The notes below the pieces were generated by a model. That model saw only the letters and a program-made list of their open reading frames with translations, ran no database searches and was not told the origin of the DNA. From Hydrogenibacillus schlegelii (GTDB lineage Bacteria > Bacillota > Bacilli > Thermicanales > DSM-22653), in contig NZ_JXBB01000011.1 of the NCBI RefSeq assembly GCF_001653195.1, forward strand, positions 1 to 39,882: a DNA stretch of 39,882 nt, in the 5' to 3' direction. The position numbers were made by a program, and so were the translations under genes. Of this stretch, positions 15,148-22,675 are shown one piece after another; position 1 is the first letter of the stretch, and every line of letters starts with the position of its first letter.

Positions 15148-15894
15148 GTGCTCCGGGCGCTTATCTTCGACGTCGACGGGACGCTGGCGGAAACCGAGCG
15201 GGACGGCCACCGGACGGCTTTTAACCGGGCCTTTGCCGAGGCCGGTCTCCCCATCGTGTGGGACGAGGCGACGTACGGGGAACTCCTTCGGGTGACCGGC
15301 GGCAAAGAGCGGATCCGCCACTTCCTCGACCGGTGCCCCGACTGCCCGGCGCTCGACGAAGCGGCGATCGCGGCGCTTCACCGGAAAAAGACGGAGCACT
15401 ACACCGCTTGGGTCCAAAGCGGGGCGATCGAGCTCCGGCCGGGCGTCGCCCGCCTCATTCGGGAGGCAGAGGCAGAGGGCCTTCGGCTGGCGGTGGCGAC
15501 GACGACGACGCCGGACAACGTGGAGGCGCTGCTCGGGCGGGCGGGTTTGCGCGGGGCCTTTCATGTCATCGGGGCCGGCGACATCGTGCCGGCGAAAAAG
15601 CCGGCGCCGGACGTCTACCTCTGGGTGCTGGAGCGCCTCGATCTTGCCCCGGATGAGGCCATCGCCTTCGAAGATTCGGAAAACGGCCTTCGGGCGGCGC
15701 TGGCGGCCGGCCTTCGGACGGTGGTGACGCCGAGTTTTTACACCCGCAGCGAGGCGTTTGACGGCGCCTGGGCGCTCCTTTCGGAGCTCGGCGAACCGGA
15801 GCGGCCGGCGACGGATCTCCGGACCGGTCGGCCGGTGGTCGTCGATGTCAACTGGCTTCGGGCGCGGCTGGAAGGGGGGGTAATGCAAAATTAG
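15148..15894 (+). CDS. cbbY: CbbY-like HAD phosphatase (xylulose-1,5-bisphosphate phosphatase type)
   Basis: A 248-residue haloacid dehalogenase phosphatase. Motif 1 is DVDGT (8-12) with nucleophile Asp8 and acid Asp10; the following AETERDGHR is the CbbY signature. Motif 2 sits in [15 protein letters not shown], motif 3 Lys in AKKPAPDVY and motif 4 in AFEDSENG. CbbY clears xylulose-1,5-bisphosphate, a misfire product that inhibits Rubisco, so it points to a Calvin cycle in the organism, although no Calvin gene is in the window. The start is GTG with AAGGAGG seven bases upstream. It stands alone, divergent from rpsD, and ends just before the ectoine promoter. A general sugar-phosphate phosphatase remains possible. 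Confidence 0.8.
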   Translation: MLRALIFDVDGTLAETERDGHRTAFNRAFAEAGLPIVWDEATYGELLRVTGGKERIRHFLDRCPDCPALDEAAIAALHRKKTEHYTAWVQSGAIELRPGVARLIREAEAEGLRLAVATTTTPDNVEALLGRAGLRGAFHVIGAGDIVPAKKPAPDVYLWVLERLDLAPDEAIAFEDSENGLRAALAAGLRTVVTPSFYTRSEAFDGAWALLSELGEPERPATDLRTGRPVVVDVNWLRARLEGGVMQN

Positions 15895-15908
15895 TCGCTT
15901 CCTTGGGG

Positions 15909-15937
15909 TTGACCCCCCTGACCGGCGGTGTTACGAT
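15909..15937 (+). promoter_or_regulatory. Promoter of the ehu-ect operon
   Basis: TTGACC (15909-15914), 17-base spacer, TACGAT (15932-15937), 15 bases after the cbbY stop. Transcription would start near 15944, at the 5' edge of the riboswitch. Confidence 0.7.
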
Positions 15938-15944
15938 GGACTCG

Positions 15945-16110
15945 AACTTGAAAGCTCCATATCCGGGCCGAATCTCGCGGGCGGATAGCCGCGCCGCGGG
16001 AACGGGGGACCCACTCCTCGGGGGCTAATCTCGGACGATATCCGAGAGGGATGCACGCTTCTCTGCCATCCTGCCCGTCAGCTAACCCCGTAGGCTAACG
16101 CAGAGAAGGC
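15945..16110 (+). promoter_or_regulatory. Cyclic di-AMP riboswitch (ydaO/yuaA class)
   Basis: The conserved blocks of the ydaO/yuaA aptamer are present in order: CGGGGGACCCA (16003-16013), GGGGCTAATC (16021-16030), a hairpin CTCGGA/TCCGAG (16030-16046), GAGGGAT (16045-16051), and CCGTCAGCTAACC plus CCGTAGGC at 16075-16094. CTTCTCT (16058-16064) pairs with AGAGAAG (16102-16108). This class binds c-di-AMP and normally turns expression off when the ligand is high. It is in sense with ehuB-ectD. The outer P1 stem is not clear, so the ends are approximate. Confidence 0.92.
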
Positions 16111-16122
16111 CAAGCGGTGCTT

Positions 16123-16172
16123 GGTGAATGTTTTCTTTTTACCCAGGATAGTGCATTTAATACACATTCACC
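16123..16172 (+). repeat. AT-rich 50-bp palindromic element inside the riboswitch expression region
   Basis: GGTGAATGT (16123-16131) pairs with ACATTCACC (16164-16172) around 32 AT-rich bases. The whole segment 16121-16215 is much lower in GC than its surroundings. It follows a hairpin CCAAGC-GGT-GCTTGG (16110-16124). It may be a relic of a small mobile element or a working part of the switch. Confidence 0.5.
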
Positions 16173-16238
16173 CTCCGCAAGAAAATGCCTTCGAAGTGAA
16201 GATTTTTTGTCTTCTTTGCGTGCCACGGGGGGCGCCGT

Positions 16239-16286
16239 AGGCGCACCGGTCCGGGGAAGGTCCTCGGGATCGGTGCGCCTTTTTTC
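16239..16286 (+). terminator. Riboswitch-controlled terminator
   Basis: AGGCGCACCG (16239-16248) pairs with CGGTGCGCCT (16271-16280), followed by six T. It lies between the aptamer and ehuB, as expected for an intrinsic terminator of a ydaO-type OFF switch. Bases 16287-16480 then hold a second hairpin CCTTCCGG/CCGGAAGG (16319-16343) and a direct repeat. Confidence 0.8.
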
Positions 16287-16380
16287 ATCCGATGGCCGGC
16301 GTTTCGGCGCCGGAGTGGCCTTCCGGCTCGGGTCTCCGGAAGGGGAGCGGATGCCGGATCGCCCGCGGCGGAAACGGGGT

Positions 16381-16435
16381 CGTTGCGGCGCTCTCCGCGA
16401 CGGAAGCCGGGGCGTTGCGGCGGTCTTCGCGACGG
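16381..16435 (+). repeat. Direct repeat of 23 bases in the ehuB leader
   Basis: The 23 bases at 16381-16403 recur at 16413-16435 with two differences; both begin CGTTGCGGCG and end CGCGACGG. Period 32. Role unknown. Confidence 0.6.
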
Positions 16436-16480
16436 TTCGGCCCGGGGAGGAGAGAAAGATGGAGACAGGGAGGGACGGCG

Positions 16481-17479
16481 GTGAAGCGAACGTTTTGGCG
16501 GGACGGAAGGCGTCTTGCGGTCGGGCTTTTGGGGCTGTTCATCGCGGTGGCGTTCGTCGTCGCCGGTTGCGGATCCTCCGGCGGACCGGGGGGCGGGACG
16601 GCCCCGGGCGGTCAGACGGGGACGGCGGAGGCGCCCTCGGGCGAAGGGGACGGATCCGGATCGGGCGGCGAGGGAGCCGGCGAGCCGGCGCTCCTCAAGC
16701 GCTTGAAGGAACAAGGTTACGTTACCGTCGGGCTGGCGAACGAAAAGCCGTACGCTTATCAGGAGGCCGACGGGACGCTGACCGGCGAGGCGATCGAAGT
16801 CGCCCGGGCGGTCTTTTCGGAGCTCGGGGTGCCGGAGATCCGCGGGCAGATCGTCGAGTTCTCGTCCCTCATCCCGGGGCTTAAGGCGAAGCGGTTTGAC
16901 GTCGTGACGGCGGGGATGTTCATCACGCCGAAGCGGGCGGAAGAAGTCGTCTTCGCCGATCCGGAGTACCGCATCGGGGAAGCGCTGGCGGTGGCGAAGG
17001 GGAACCCGAAAAACCTCCGCAGTTACGAAGACATCGCCGCCGATCCGAGCCTCAAGGTGGCCGTCATGAGCGGCGCCGTCGAAATCGACTATCTGAAGGC
17101 GGCCGGCGTCCGGAAGGAGCAGATCGTGCAGGTTCAGGACCAGCCCCAGGCGGTGAAGGCGCTGGAGACGGGCCGGGTCGACGCGATCACGATGACCGGG
17201 CCGTCGCTTCAGGCGATGCTCGAGTCGGCGGGGAGCGACAAGATCGAACGGGTCGAAGACTTCAAGCAGCCGGTCGTCGACGGGAAGGAAGTGTACGGCT
17301 ACGGCGCCGCGGCCTTCCGAAAAGAGGACGCCGACCTGGCGAAGCGCTACAGCGAAAAGCTGCATGAGCTGGAGCAGTCCGGAAAGCTCCTGGAACTCCT
17401 CCGGCCCTTCGGCTTTACGGAGGCGGAGCTTCCGAACGGGATGACGGCCGATGCGGTGCTGAAGGAGGCCGCGAAGTAA
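16481..17479 (+). CDS. ehuB: Ectoine/hydroxyectoine ABC transporter, substrate-binding lipoprotein
   Basis: A 332-residue family-3 solute-binding protein. A Sec signal with lipobox VAGC places lipidated Cys30 at the outer face of the membrane, followed by a long Gly/Ser/Ala linker to about residue 70. The binding domain matches EhuB: GLANEKPYAY, TGEAIEVARAVF, EFSSLIPGLKAKRFD and AGMFITPKRAEEV. EhuB captures ectoine and hydroxyectoine and hands them to EhuCD. GTG 16481 is taken as start because AGGGAGG lies six bases upstream and the signal peptide begins there; a longer frame upstream would bury it. First gene after the c-di-AMP riboswitch; ehuC follows after five bases. Confidence 0.9.
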   Translation: MKRTFWRDGRRLAVGLLGLFIAVAFVVAGCGSSGGPGGGTAPGGQTGTAEAPSGEGDGSGSGGEGAGEPALLKRLKEQGYVTVGLANEKPYAYQEADGTLTGEAIEVARAVFSELGVPEIRGQIVEFSSLIPGLKAKRFDVVTAGMFITPKRAEEVVFADPEYRIGEALAVAKGNPKNLRSYEDIAADPSLKVAVMSGAVEIDYLKAAGVRKEQIVQVQDQPQAVKALETGRVDAITMTGPSLQAMLESAGSDKIERVEDFKQPVVDGKEVYGYGAAAFRKEDADLAKRYSEKLHELEQSGKLLELLRPFGFTEAELPNGMTADAVLKEAAK

Positions 17480-17484
17480 GGCGG

Positions 17485-18138
17485 ATGGAAGCCGGGATCC
17501 TGCTCCTTCCGGGGCTTTTGCGCGGCCTTCGGGTGACGCTCGAGGTGTTCGTCCTCGGAGCGATGCTCGCTTTGGGGCTGTCGTTTGCCGTCGGGCTCCT
17601 TCGCCTCTCCCGCTTCCCGATCGTCCGAACGCTGGCGGCGGCTTACGTGGAGTTTTTTCGGGGCACGTCGCTTCTCATTCAGCTGTTCTGGCTTTACTAT
17701 GCGCTTCCGTTTTTCGGCGTGGAGCTTTCGGCCCTGGCCGCGGGCGTCCTCGGCCTCGGCCTGAACTACGGGGCGTACGGGTCGGAGGTCGTCCGCAGCG
17801 CGATCCGCTCGGTGCCGAAAGGGCAGTGGGAGGCGGCGATCGCCCTCAACCTGTCGCCGCTCGTTCGTTTTCGCCGGGTGATCCTGCCGCAGGCCTGGCC
17901 GCTCATGCTGCCGCCTTTCGGCAACCTGCTCATCGAGCTGTTGAAGGGGACGTCCCTCGTTTCGATGATCACGCTGGGGGATATGACGTTTCAGGCGATG
18001 TCCCTCCGGACGACGTACGCCCGGTATGAGGTGCCCCTCTTTCTTTTGCTCCTCGTCCTATACTTCCTCATCGCGACCGCGACGAGCGCGATCGTCCGGC
18101 GGCTCGAGCGGCGGGCGCGGGTCGGGAGGTCGGCGTGA
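17485..18138 (+). CDS. ehuC: Ectoine/hydroxyectoine ABC transporter permease EhuC
   Basis: A 217-residue membrane permease of the polar amino acid (HisM/GltK) type with about five hydrophobic helices. The ABC-contact EAA loop is SVPKGQWEAAIALNLSPL, and FFRGTSLLIQLFWLYYALPF is the family segment after helix 2. It pairs with EhuD to form the channel for ectoine uptake. It starts five bases after the ehuB stop (TAAGGCGG before the ATG), and its stop overlaps the ehuD start in a TGATG. The neighbours EhuB, EhuD, EhuA and the Ect enzymes give the substrate; alone it would only be called an amino acid permease. Confidence 0.88.
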   Translation: MEAGILLLPGLLRGLRVTLEVFVLGAMLALGLSFAVGLLRLSRFPIVRTLAAAYVEFFRGTSLLIQLFWLYYALPFFGVELSALAAGVLGLGLNYGAYGSEVVRSAIRSVPKGQWEAAIALNLSPLVRFRRVILPQAWPLMLPPFGNLLIELLKGTSLVSMITLGDMTFQAMSLRTTYARYEVPLFLLLLVLYFLIATATSAIVRRLERRARVGRSA

Positions 18139-18788
18139 TGGGGGATGAATGGCGCTGGGACGTCGCATGGGCGGCGGCCCGAAAGATCGCCGCCGTCGTC
18201 CCGGTGACGATCGCGGCGACCGTCCTCGGCTTCGTCGTCGCCGCCGCCGCCGGGCTGGCCTGGACGATCGCCCGCCGGAGCCGATCGGCCCTCGTCCGCG
18301 GGGCGGTCGAGGCGGCGATGGAATTCGTCCGCCGCACGCCGCTTTTGGTGCAGCTTCTCTTTCTGTACGTGGCGTTTCCTCGCCTGTCGGTGTTCGCCAT
18401 CGGCGTCATCGGTCTGGGGCTTCACTACGGCGCGTATCTGTCGGAAGTCTACCGGGCGGGGATCGAGGCGGTCGACCGCGGACAGTGGGAGGCCGCCCGG
18501 GCCCTCAACTTTTCCCGCCAGAAGACGTGGACGCGCATCATCCTGCCCCAGGCGATTCCCCCGATCGTGCCGATGATGGGCAATTACCTGATCGTGCTCT
18601 TTAAGGAGACGCCGCTTCTGTTTGCGATCAACGTGACGGAGATGATGGCCGTCGCGAAGCAGTTCGGCTCGGAGACGTTCCGCTATCTCGAGGCGTTTAC
18701 CGTCGTCGGCGTCTTTTTCTTCCTGATGAGTTACCCGGCTTCGCTCGTCGTCCGGTGGCTGGAGGCGCGTTTCGGGCGGGCCGGCTGA
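18138..18788 (+). CDS. ehuD: Ectoine/hydroxyectoine ABC transporter permease EhuD
   Basis: A 216-residue partner permease of EhuC with about five hydrophobic helices. It has the family segment EFVRRTPLLVQLLFLYVAFP and the EAA loop AVDRGQWEAARALNFSRQ. ATG 18138 lies eight bases after GGGAGG and overlaps the ehuC stop by one base; a GTG at 18135 is the alternative. The next gene, ehuA, begins 214 bases later, a wide gap for an operon. That gap (18789-19002) shows no strong terminator or promoter, so read-through is expected. Confidence 0.88.
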   Translation: MGDEWRWDVAWAAARKIAAVVPVTIAATVLGFVVAAAAGLAWTIARRSRSALVRGAVEAAMEFVRRTPLLVQLLFLYVAFPRLSVFAIGVIGLGLHYGAYLSEVYRAGIEAVDRGQWEAARALNFSRQKTWTRIILPQAIPPIVPMMGNYLIVLFKETPLLFAINVTEMMAVAKQFGSETFRYLEAFTVVGVFFFLMSYPASLVVRWLEARFGRAG

Positions 18789-19002
18789 GGCGCCTGGCGG
18801 ATCCGGCGCGGATGGCCCCCGAAGTGGGCGCGGAGCTGACATGGCGCTCAGGCCTGGCCCCGGGGGTAAGGGGCGGAACGCGCCTGGTGCGGGCGTGAAG
18901 CTTTGGCAGCGGGCAGGACAGCGCAGGAGTTCGCTTCGAAGGTTTGCCTCCCGTCGGTTTCCTTCCGCACAGTAAAGTTTCTTGGCAAAGGGGGAGATTC
19001 GG

Positions 19003-19863
19003 ATGGCCGGTGCGCCGGCGATCGTCGATGCGAATCGCGCCCTTCAGGATCGGGCTCGCGCCCGGGAAGACGCCGCCGTCAGGCGGCCGATCGTCCGCTT
19101 CCGCGGCGTCAAAAAGGCGTTCGGCGCGATGACGGTGCTGGAGGGGATCGATCTTGACCTGTATCCCGGCGAAAAGGTCGTCGTCATCGGGCCGTCGGGG
19201 TCCGGCAAGACGACCCTCGCCCGGATGCTCATGACGCTGGAGACGCCGTCCGGCGGGGAAATTGAGGTAGACGGAGAGCCGCTCTTTACGATGGTGCGGC
19301 GGGGGCGGCGCGTTCCCGCCGACGAACGCCATCTGGCCCGCGTCCGGGGAAAGATCGGCATGGTCTTCCAGCACTTCAACCTCTTTCCCCACATGACGGT
19401 CCTCCGGAACGTGACGGAAGCTCTGATCCACGTCCGGCGGATACCGCCGGAGGAAGCCCGCCGGCGGACAATGGCGATGCTCGAGCGGGTCGGCATGGCG
19501 GAGCACGCCGACAAATATCCGGCGCAGCTGTCCGGCGGGCAGAAGCAGCGGGTCGCCATCGCCCGGGCCCTCGTGATGGAGCCGAAGGTGATGCTCTTCG
19601 ACGAGCCGACGAGCGCCCTCGACCCGGAGCTCGTCGGAGAAGTGCTGGCGGTCATCAAGGAAATCGCCGCCAAAGGGGACATGGCGATGCTTCTCATCAC
19701 CCACGAGATGCAGTTCGCCCGGGAGATCGCCGACCGGATCGTCTTCATCGACGGCGGCAAGATCGTGGAACAGGGGCCGCCCGAAGAGGTGCTCCTGCGG
19801 CCGAAAAGCGAGCGCCTGAAGGCGTTTTTGGCCCGGTTCCGAAACGGGATGGGGCTTCGATGA
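19003..19863 (+). CDS. ehuA: Ectoine/hydroxyectoine ABC transporter ATP-binding protein EhuA
   Basis: A 286-residue ABC ATPase of the polar amino acid type (GlnQ-like). Walker A is GPSGSGKTT, the Q loop is [14 protein letters not shown], the signature is LSGGQKQRVAIARAL, Walker B is [14 protein letters not shown] and the switch His is in LITHEM. The first 30 residues, rich in Ala, Arg and Asp, are an extra N-terminal stretch. ATG 19003 follows AAAGGGGGAG six bases upstream; a TTG at 18982 is upstream in frame but has no such site. It hydrolyses ATP for ectoine import through EhuCD. Its stop overlaps the ectA start (ATGA), which ties uptake to synthesis in one transcript. Confidence 0.9.
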   Translation: MAGAPAIVDANRALQDRARAREDAAVRRPIVRFRGVKKAFGAMTVLEGIDLDLYPGEKVVVIGPSGSGKTTLARMLMTLETPSGGEIEVDGEPLFTMVRRGRRVPADERHLARVRGKIGMVFQHFNLFPHMTVLRNVTEALIHVRRIPPEEARRRTMAMLERVGMAEHADKYPAQLSGGQKQRVAIARALVMEPKVMLFDEPTSALDPELVGEVLAVIKEIAAKGDMAMLLITHEMQFAREIADRIVFIDGGKIVEQGPPEEVLLRPKSERLKAFLARFRNGMGLR

Positions 19864-20543
19864 CGACCGAGGCGAACCGTGGGAAGGCCTTCCGCTTCGG
19901 ATCTCCTTCCACGGCAGGGGCGGCGGAGGCGCCGCGCGGCGTTTGGACGGAGGAAGGGGGAGAAGGGGGCGCTTCCGCGCCGAATGGGGCAAGGCAGCGG
20001 GCCGCGGCCGGCGGGAAGGAAGCGGGCGATGGAAGGCCCGTCTATCGCATCCGTCCTCCGGCGCCGGACGAAGGGGCCCTCATGTGGCGCATCGCCCGGG
20101 AGACGGGGGTGCTGGAGGCGAACTCGCCGTACGCCTACGTGATGGTGGCGCGCCTGTTCGCCGCCGCTTCCCGGATCGCCGAGGCGGACGGCCGCCCGGT
20201 CGGATTCATCGCCGGCCTTGCGCTCCCGGAGCGCGACGGTCTTTTCGTCTGGCAGATCGGCGTCCGTCCGGCGCACCAGGGAAACGGCCTCGGCGGGCGG
20301 ATGCTCGAGGCGCTCGTCTTTGGCCGCGCTCGCCCGCCGGTGCGAAGGCTTTGGGCGACGGTGGCGGAGGGCAACCGGGCCTCGTGGCGCCTCTTCCAGG
20401 GGGTGGCGGAGCGAAGCGGCGGTCGGTTCCGGGCGCTCGACGTCTGGCCGCCGTTCCTGTTTGCCGTGGGCGACGGGGCGCCGCCGCATCCGCCGGAAAT
20501 CCTCATCGAGATCGCCTGGCCGGCCGAGGCTTTGGCGCTTTGA
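19860..20543 (+). CDS. ectA: L-2,4-diaminobutyrate N-gamma-acetyltransferase with long N-terminal extension
   Basis: The second step of ectoine synthesis: it acetylates diaminobutyrate with acetyl-CoA. The GNAT domain starts near residue 62 (YRIRPPAPDEGALMWRIARE) and has LEANSPYAYVMVARLF, the EctA hallmark, and the acetyl-CoA loop VRPAHQGNGLGGRM. At 227 residues it is longer than the usual 170-190. The surplus is about 60 residues rich in Gly, Ala and Glu before the domain, with no in-frame start codon between the ATG at 19860 and the domain. The start overlaps the ehuA stop. A gap of 164 bases to ectB follows, with a strong hairpin. The extension could be a disordered linker or a start-site artefact of GC-rich DNA. 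Confidence 0.85.
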   Translation: MTTEANRGKAFRFGSPSTAGAAEAPRGVWTEEGGEGGASAPNGARQRAAAGGKEAGDGRPVYRIRPPAPDEGALMWRIARETGVLEANSPYAYVMVARLFAAASRIAEADGRPVGFIAGLALPERDGLFVWQIGVRPAHQGNGLGGRMLEALVFGRARPPVRRLWATVAEGNRASWRLFQGVAERSGGRFRALDVWPPFLFAVGDGAPPHPPEILIEIAWPAEALAL

Positions 20544-20655
20544 GCTGCTTCGGCGCACGAAGGCGTCGAGCGGGCGCGACCGGCATCGACGTCCGGAGGG
20601 CGGGAGGGCGCCGTGGCAGCTTCCGGGGGATGAGGCGGGGTCTGGGAGGGGCGGG

Positions 20656-20676
20656 TTCGGCGCCGACGGCGCCGAA
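20656..20676 (+). repeat. Perfect hairpin before ectB
   Basis: TTCGGCGCC-GAC-GGCGCCGAA, a 9-bp stem, without a T tail, 31 bases before the ectB start. It could shape mRNA stability or processing between ectA and ectB. Confidence 0.6.
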
Positions 20677-20707
20677 GCAAAAGCAGGGCCGAAGGAGGCG
20701 TTTTCGG

Positions 20708-22012
20708 ATGAGCGGGCTGGATCTGTTCGAACGGCTCGAGTCGAACGTCCGAAGTTACGGACGGATGTTCCCCACCGTGTTCGTCCGGGCGGAAGGATAC
20801 CGGCTGATCGACCGGCACGGCCGGATCTACCTCGACTTTTTCGCCGGGGCCGGAGCCCTCAACTACGGCCACAACGATCCGGCGATGAAGGCGGCGATCA
20901 TCCGCTATCTCGAGGCCGACGGCATCGTGCACAGTCTCGACATGGCGACGGAAGCCAAAGGAAGGTTTTTGCATCATTTTGAAAACATCATTTTAAAACC
21001 CAGAGGTTTAAATTATAAAGTTTTGTTCCCGGGGCCGACGGGGACGAACGCCGTCGAGGCGGCGATGAAGCTCGCCCGGAAGGCGACGGGGCGGACGGCC
21101 GTCTACGGTTTTACGCGGGGATTTCATGGCATGACCCTGGGGTCGCTTGCCGTCACGGGGAATCGCGCCAAGCGGGCGGGAGCCGGGGTGCCGCTTCCCT
21201 ACGGGATGGCCCTGCCGTACGACGGCTATTTCGGCCCCGACGTCGATACGATCGACTGGATCGAGCGGCTTCTTACCGATCCGGGAAGCGGCGTCGATCT
21301 TCCGGCGGCGATCATCGTCGAGACGGTGCAAGGGGAAGGGGGGCTCCAGGCGGCGTCGTGGCCGTGGCTCCGGCGGCTTCGGGCCCTCACGGAGCGCCTC
21401 GGCATCGTCCTCATCGTCGACGACATCCAGACGGGGAGCGGCCGGACGGGGCCGTTTTTCAGCTTCGAGCGGGCGGGCATCGTGCCCGACATCGTGACGC
21501 TGTCGAAATCGATCGGCGGGTTCGGCCTGCCGTTTTCCCTCGTGCTCGTCCGGCCCGATCTCGACGTCCTCGGGCCCGGCGTGCACAACGGGACGTTTCG
21601 CGGCAACAATCTCGCGATGGTGGCGGCGACGGAGGCGCTCCGGCGGTGGGAGACGCCGGCGTTCGAGGCGGCGATCGACGAGAAGGCTGCCTTGCTCCGG
21701 CGCCGCCTCGAAGGGCTCCGGGACGCCGTCCGGGAACGAGGAATCGCGGCCGAGGTGCGGGGACGGGGACTCATGCAGGGCCTTTGGCTCGAGCCGCCGG
21801 GGCTTGCGTCGGCGGTGAGCCGAGAGGCGTTTCGGCGCGGGTTGATCGTCGAGACGTCGGGCCCCGAGGACGAGGTGGTGAAGCTGCTTCCGCCGCTCAT
21901 CATCGACGAGGCGGGCCTTGAGGACGGGCTTATGCGGCTTGAAGCGGCCATCCTGGCGGCGATCGAAACGATCCGGTCGGAGGTGGCCCCTTCGGCGGTC
22001 GCCGGCCGGTGA
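20708..22012 (+). CDS. ectB: Diaminobutyrate--2-oxoglutarate transaminase
   Basis: A 434-residue class III PLP aminotransferase that makes diaminobutyrate from aspartate semialdehyde, the first step of ectoine synthesis. It opens like EctB (FERLESNVRSYGRMFPTVF), has NYGHNDPAMK, GPTGTNAVEAAMKLAR for phosphate binding, VDDIQTGSGRTG with the Asp that holds the pyridine ring, and the PLP-lysine in LSKSIGG near residue 266. The ATG has AAGGAGG nine bases before it; the frame is open far upstream but that part is not coding. Bases 20960-21035 inside the gene are strikingly AT-rich against a GC-rich gene, yet the protein stays in frame and normal. ectC starts 74 bases later. Confidence 0.92.
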   Translation: MSGLDLFERLESNVRSYGRMFPTVFVRAEGYRLIDRHGRIYLDFFAGAGALNYGHNDPAMKAAIIRYLEADGIVHSLDMATEAKGRFLHHFENIILKPRGLNYKVLFPGPTGTNAVEAAMKLARKATGRTAVYGFTRGFHGMTLGSLAVTGNRAKRAGAGVPLPYGMALPYDGYFGPDVDTIDWIERLLTDPGSGVDLPAAIIVETVQGEGGLQAASWPWLRRLRALTERLGIVLIVDDIQTGSGRTGPFFSFERAGIVPDIVTLSKSIGGFGLPFSLVLVRPDLDVLGPGVHNGTFRGNNLAMVAATEALRRWETPAFEAAIDEKAALLRRRLEGLRDAVRERGIAAEVRGRGLMQGLWLEPPGLASAVSREAFRRGLIVETSGPEDEVVKLLPPLIIDEAGLEDGLMRLEAAILAAIETIRSEVAPSAVAGR

Positions 22013-22086
22013 GGGCGACGGCGAGGGGCGGACGCAGGGCAAAAGGAGCAGGAGCGGAAATCCACGATGCGGAAAGGAGAGCTGGG

Positions 22087-22491
22087 ATGATCGTCCGAAG
22101 GCTGGAGGAGATCATCGGGACGGAGCGGGACGTTCAGGCGAAGACGTGGAACAGCCGGCGGCTCCTGTTGAAACGCGACGGCTTCGGCTATTCGCTTCAC
22201 GACACCCGCATCTTTGCCGGGACGGAAACGACGATGTGGTACAAACACCACATTGAAGCGGTTTACTGCGTCGCCGGGGAAGGAGAGCTCGTCGATCACG
22301 AAACGGGGGCGGTGCACGCGATTCGGCCGGGGACGCTCTACGTCCTCGACCGCCATGACCGGCACACGCTCCGGGCGAAGACGGAGCTTCGCCTCTTCTG
22401 CGTCTTTACGCCGGCCCTGACGGGCCAGGAGGTGCACGACGCTTCCGGGGCGTATCCGCCGCCGGAAGAAGCCGAGGCGAAAGCCCGCTAA
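22087..22491 (+). CDS. ectC: L-ectoine synthase
   Basis: A 134-residue cupin that cyclises N-gamma-acetyl-diaminobutyrate to ectoine. The iron-binding residues known from EctC are at the exact same positions: Glu57 (in HHIEAVYCVAGEGE), Tyr85 (in GTLYVLDRH) and His93. TWNSRRLLLKRDGFGYSLHDT (20-40) and the C-terminal LRLFCVFTPALTG are family landmarks. Length is normal. ATG 22087 has AAAGGAGA just upstream; an in-frame start at 22009 overlaps ectB and lacks a site. Gap of 184 bases to ectD. Confidence 0.93.
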   Translation: MIVRRLEEIIGTERDVQAKTWNSRRLLLKRDGFGYSLHDTRIFAGTETTMWYKHHIEAVYCVAGEGELVDHETGAVHAIRPGTLYVLDRHDRHTLRAKTELRLFCVFTPALTGQEVHDASGAYPPPEEAEAKAR

Positions 22492-22675
22492 AGGGAACGC
22501 CAGCTTCCGTTTGCGCCGCTTCGGGCGCCGGAAAGCCGCCTGGCCGCCGAATTCGGGCCATCCGACGTCGGGAACGAGCTTAGGGCCAATCGACGTCAGA
22601 GGCGACGTTCAAACCGCGCCGTTTTTGTCCGCCGTTTTGATAAGTAAAATTTTTGGTTGCAGGAGGGGAAACGGA
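22492..22675 (+). other. ectC-ectD intergenic region with AT-rich end
   Basis: Contains a hairpin (CTTCCG with CGGAAAG arms and an inner GCGCC/GGGCGC), two imperfect copies of GGGCCATCCGACGTC (22556 and 22583), and an AT-rich stretch around 22621-22656 with TAAAAT at 22645. A separate ectD promoter is possible here but no -35 at a good distance is seen. Confidence 0.4.

Noticed and set aside
14971-15888. Long upstream extension of rpsD on the minus strand
   Set aside because: Antisense to cbbY and absent from the S4 family; S4 starts at 14970.
16292-16480. 63 extra codons before ehuB
   Set aside because: They overlap the leader hairpins and would bury the lipoprotein signal; GTG 16481 has a good ribosome site.
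19943-20707. N-terminal continuation of the ectB frame by about 255 codons
   Set aside because: Overlaps ectA out of frame; EctB begins normally at ATG 20708 after AAGGAGG.
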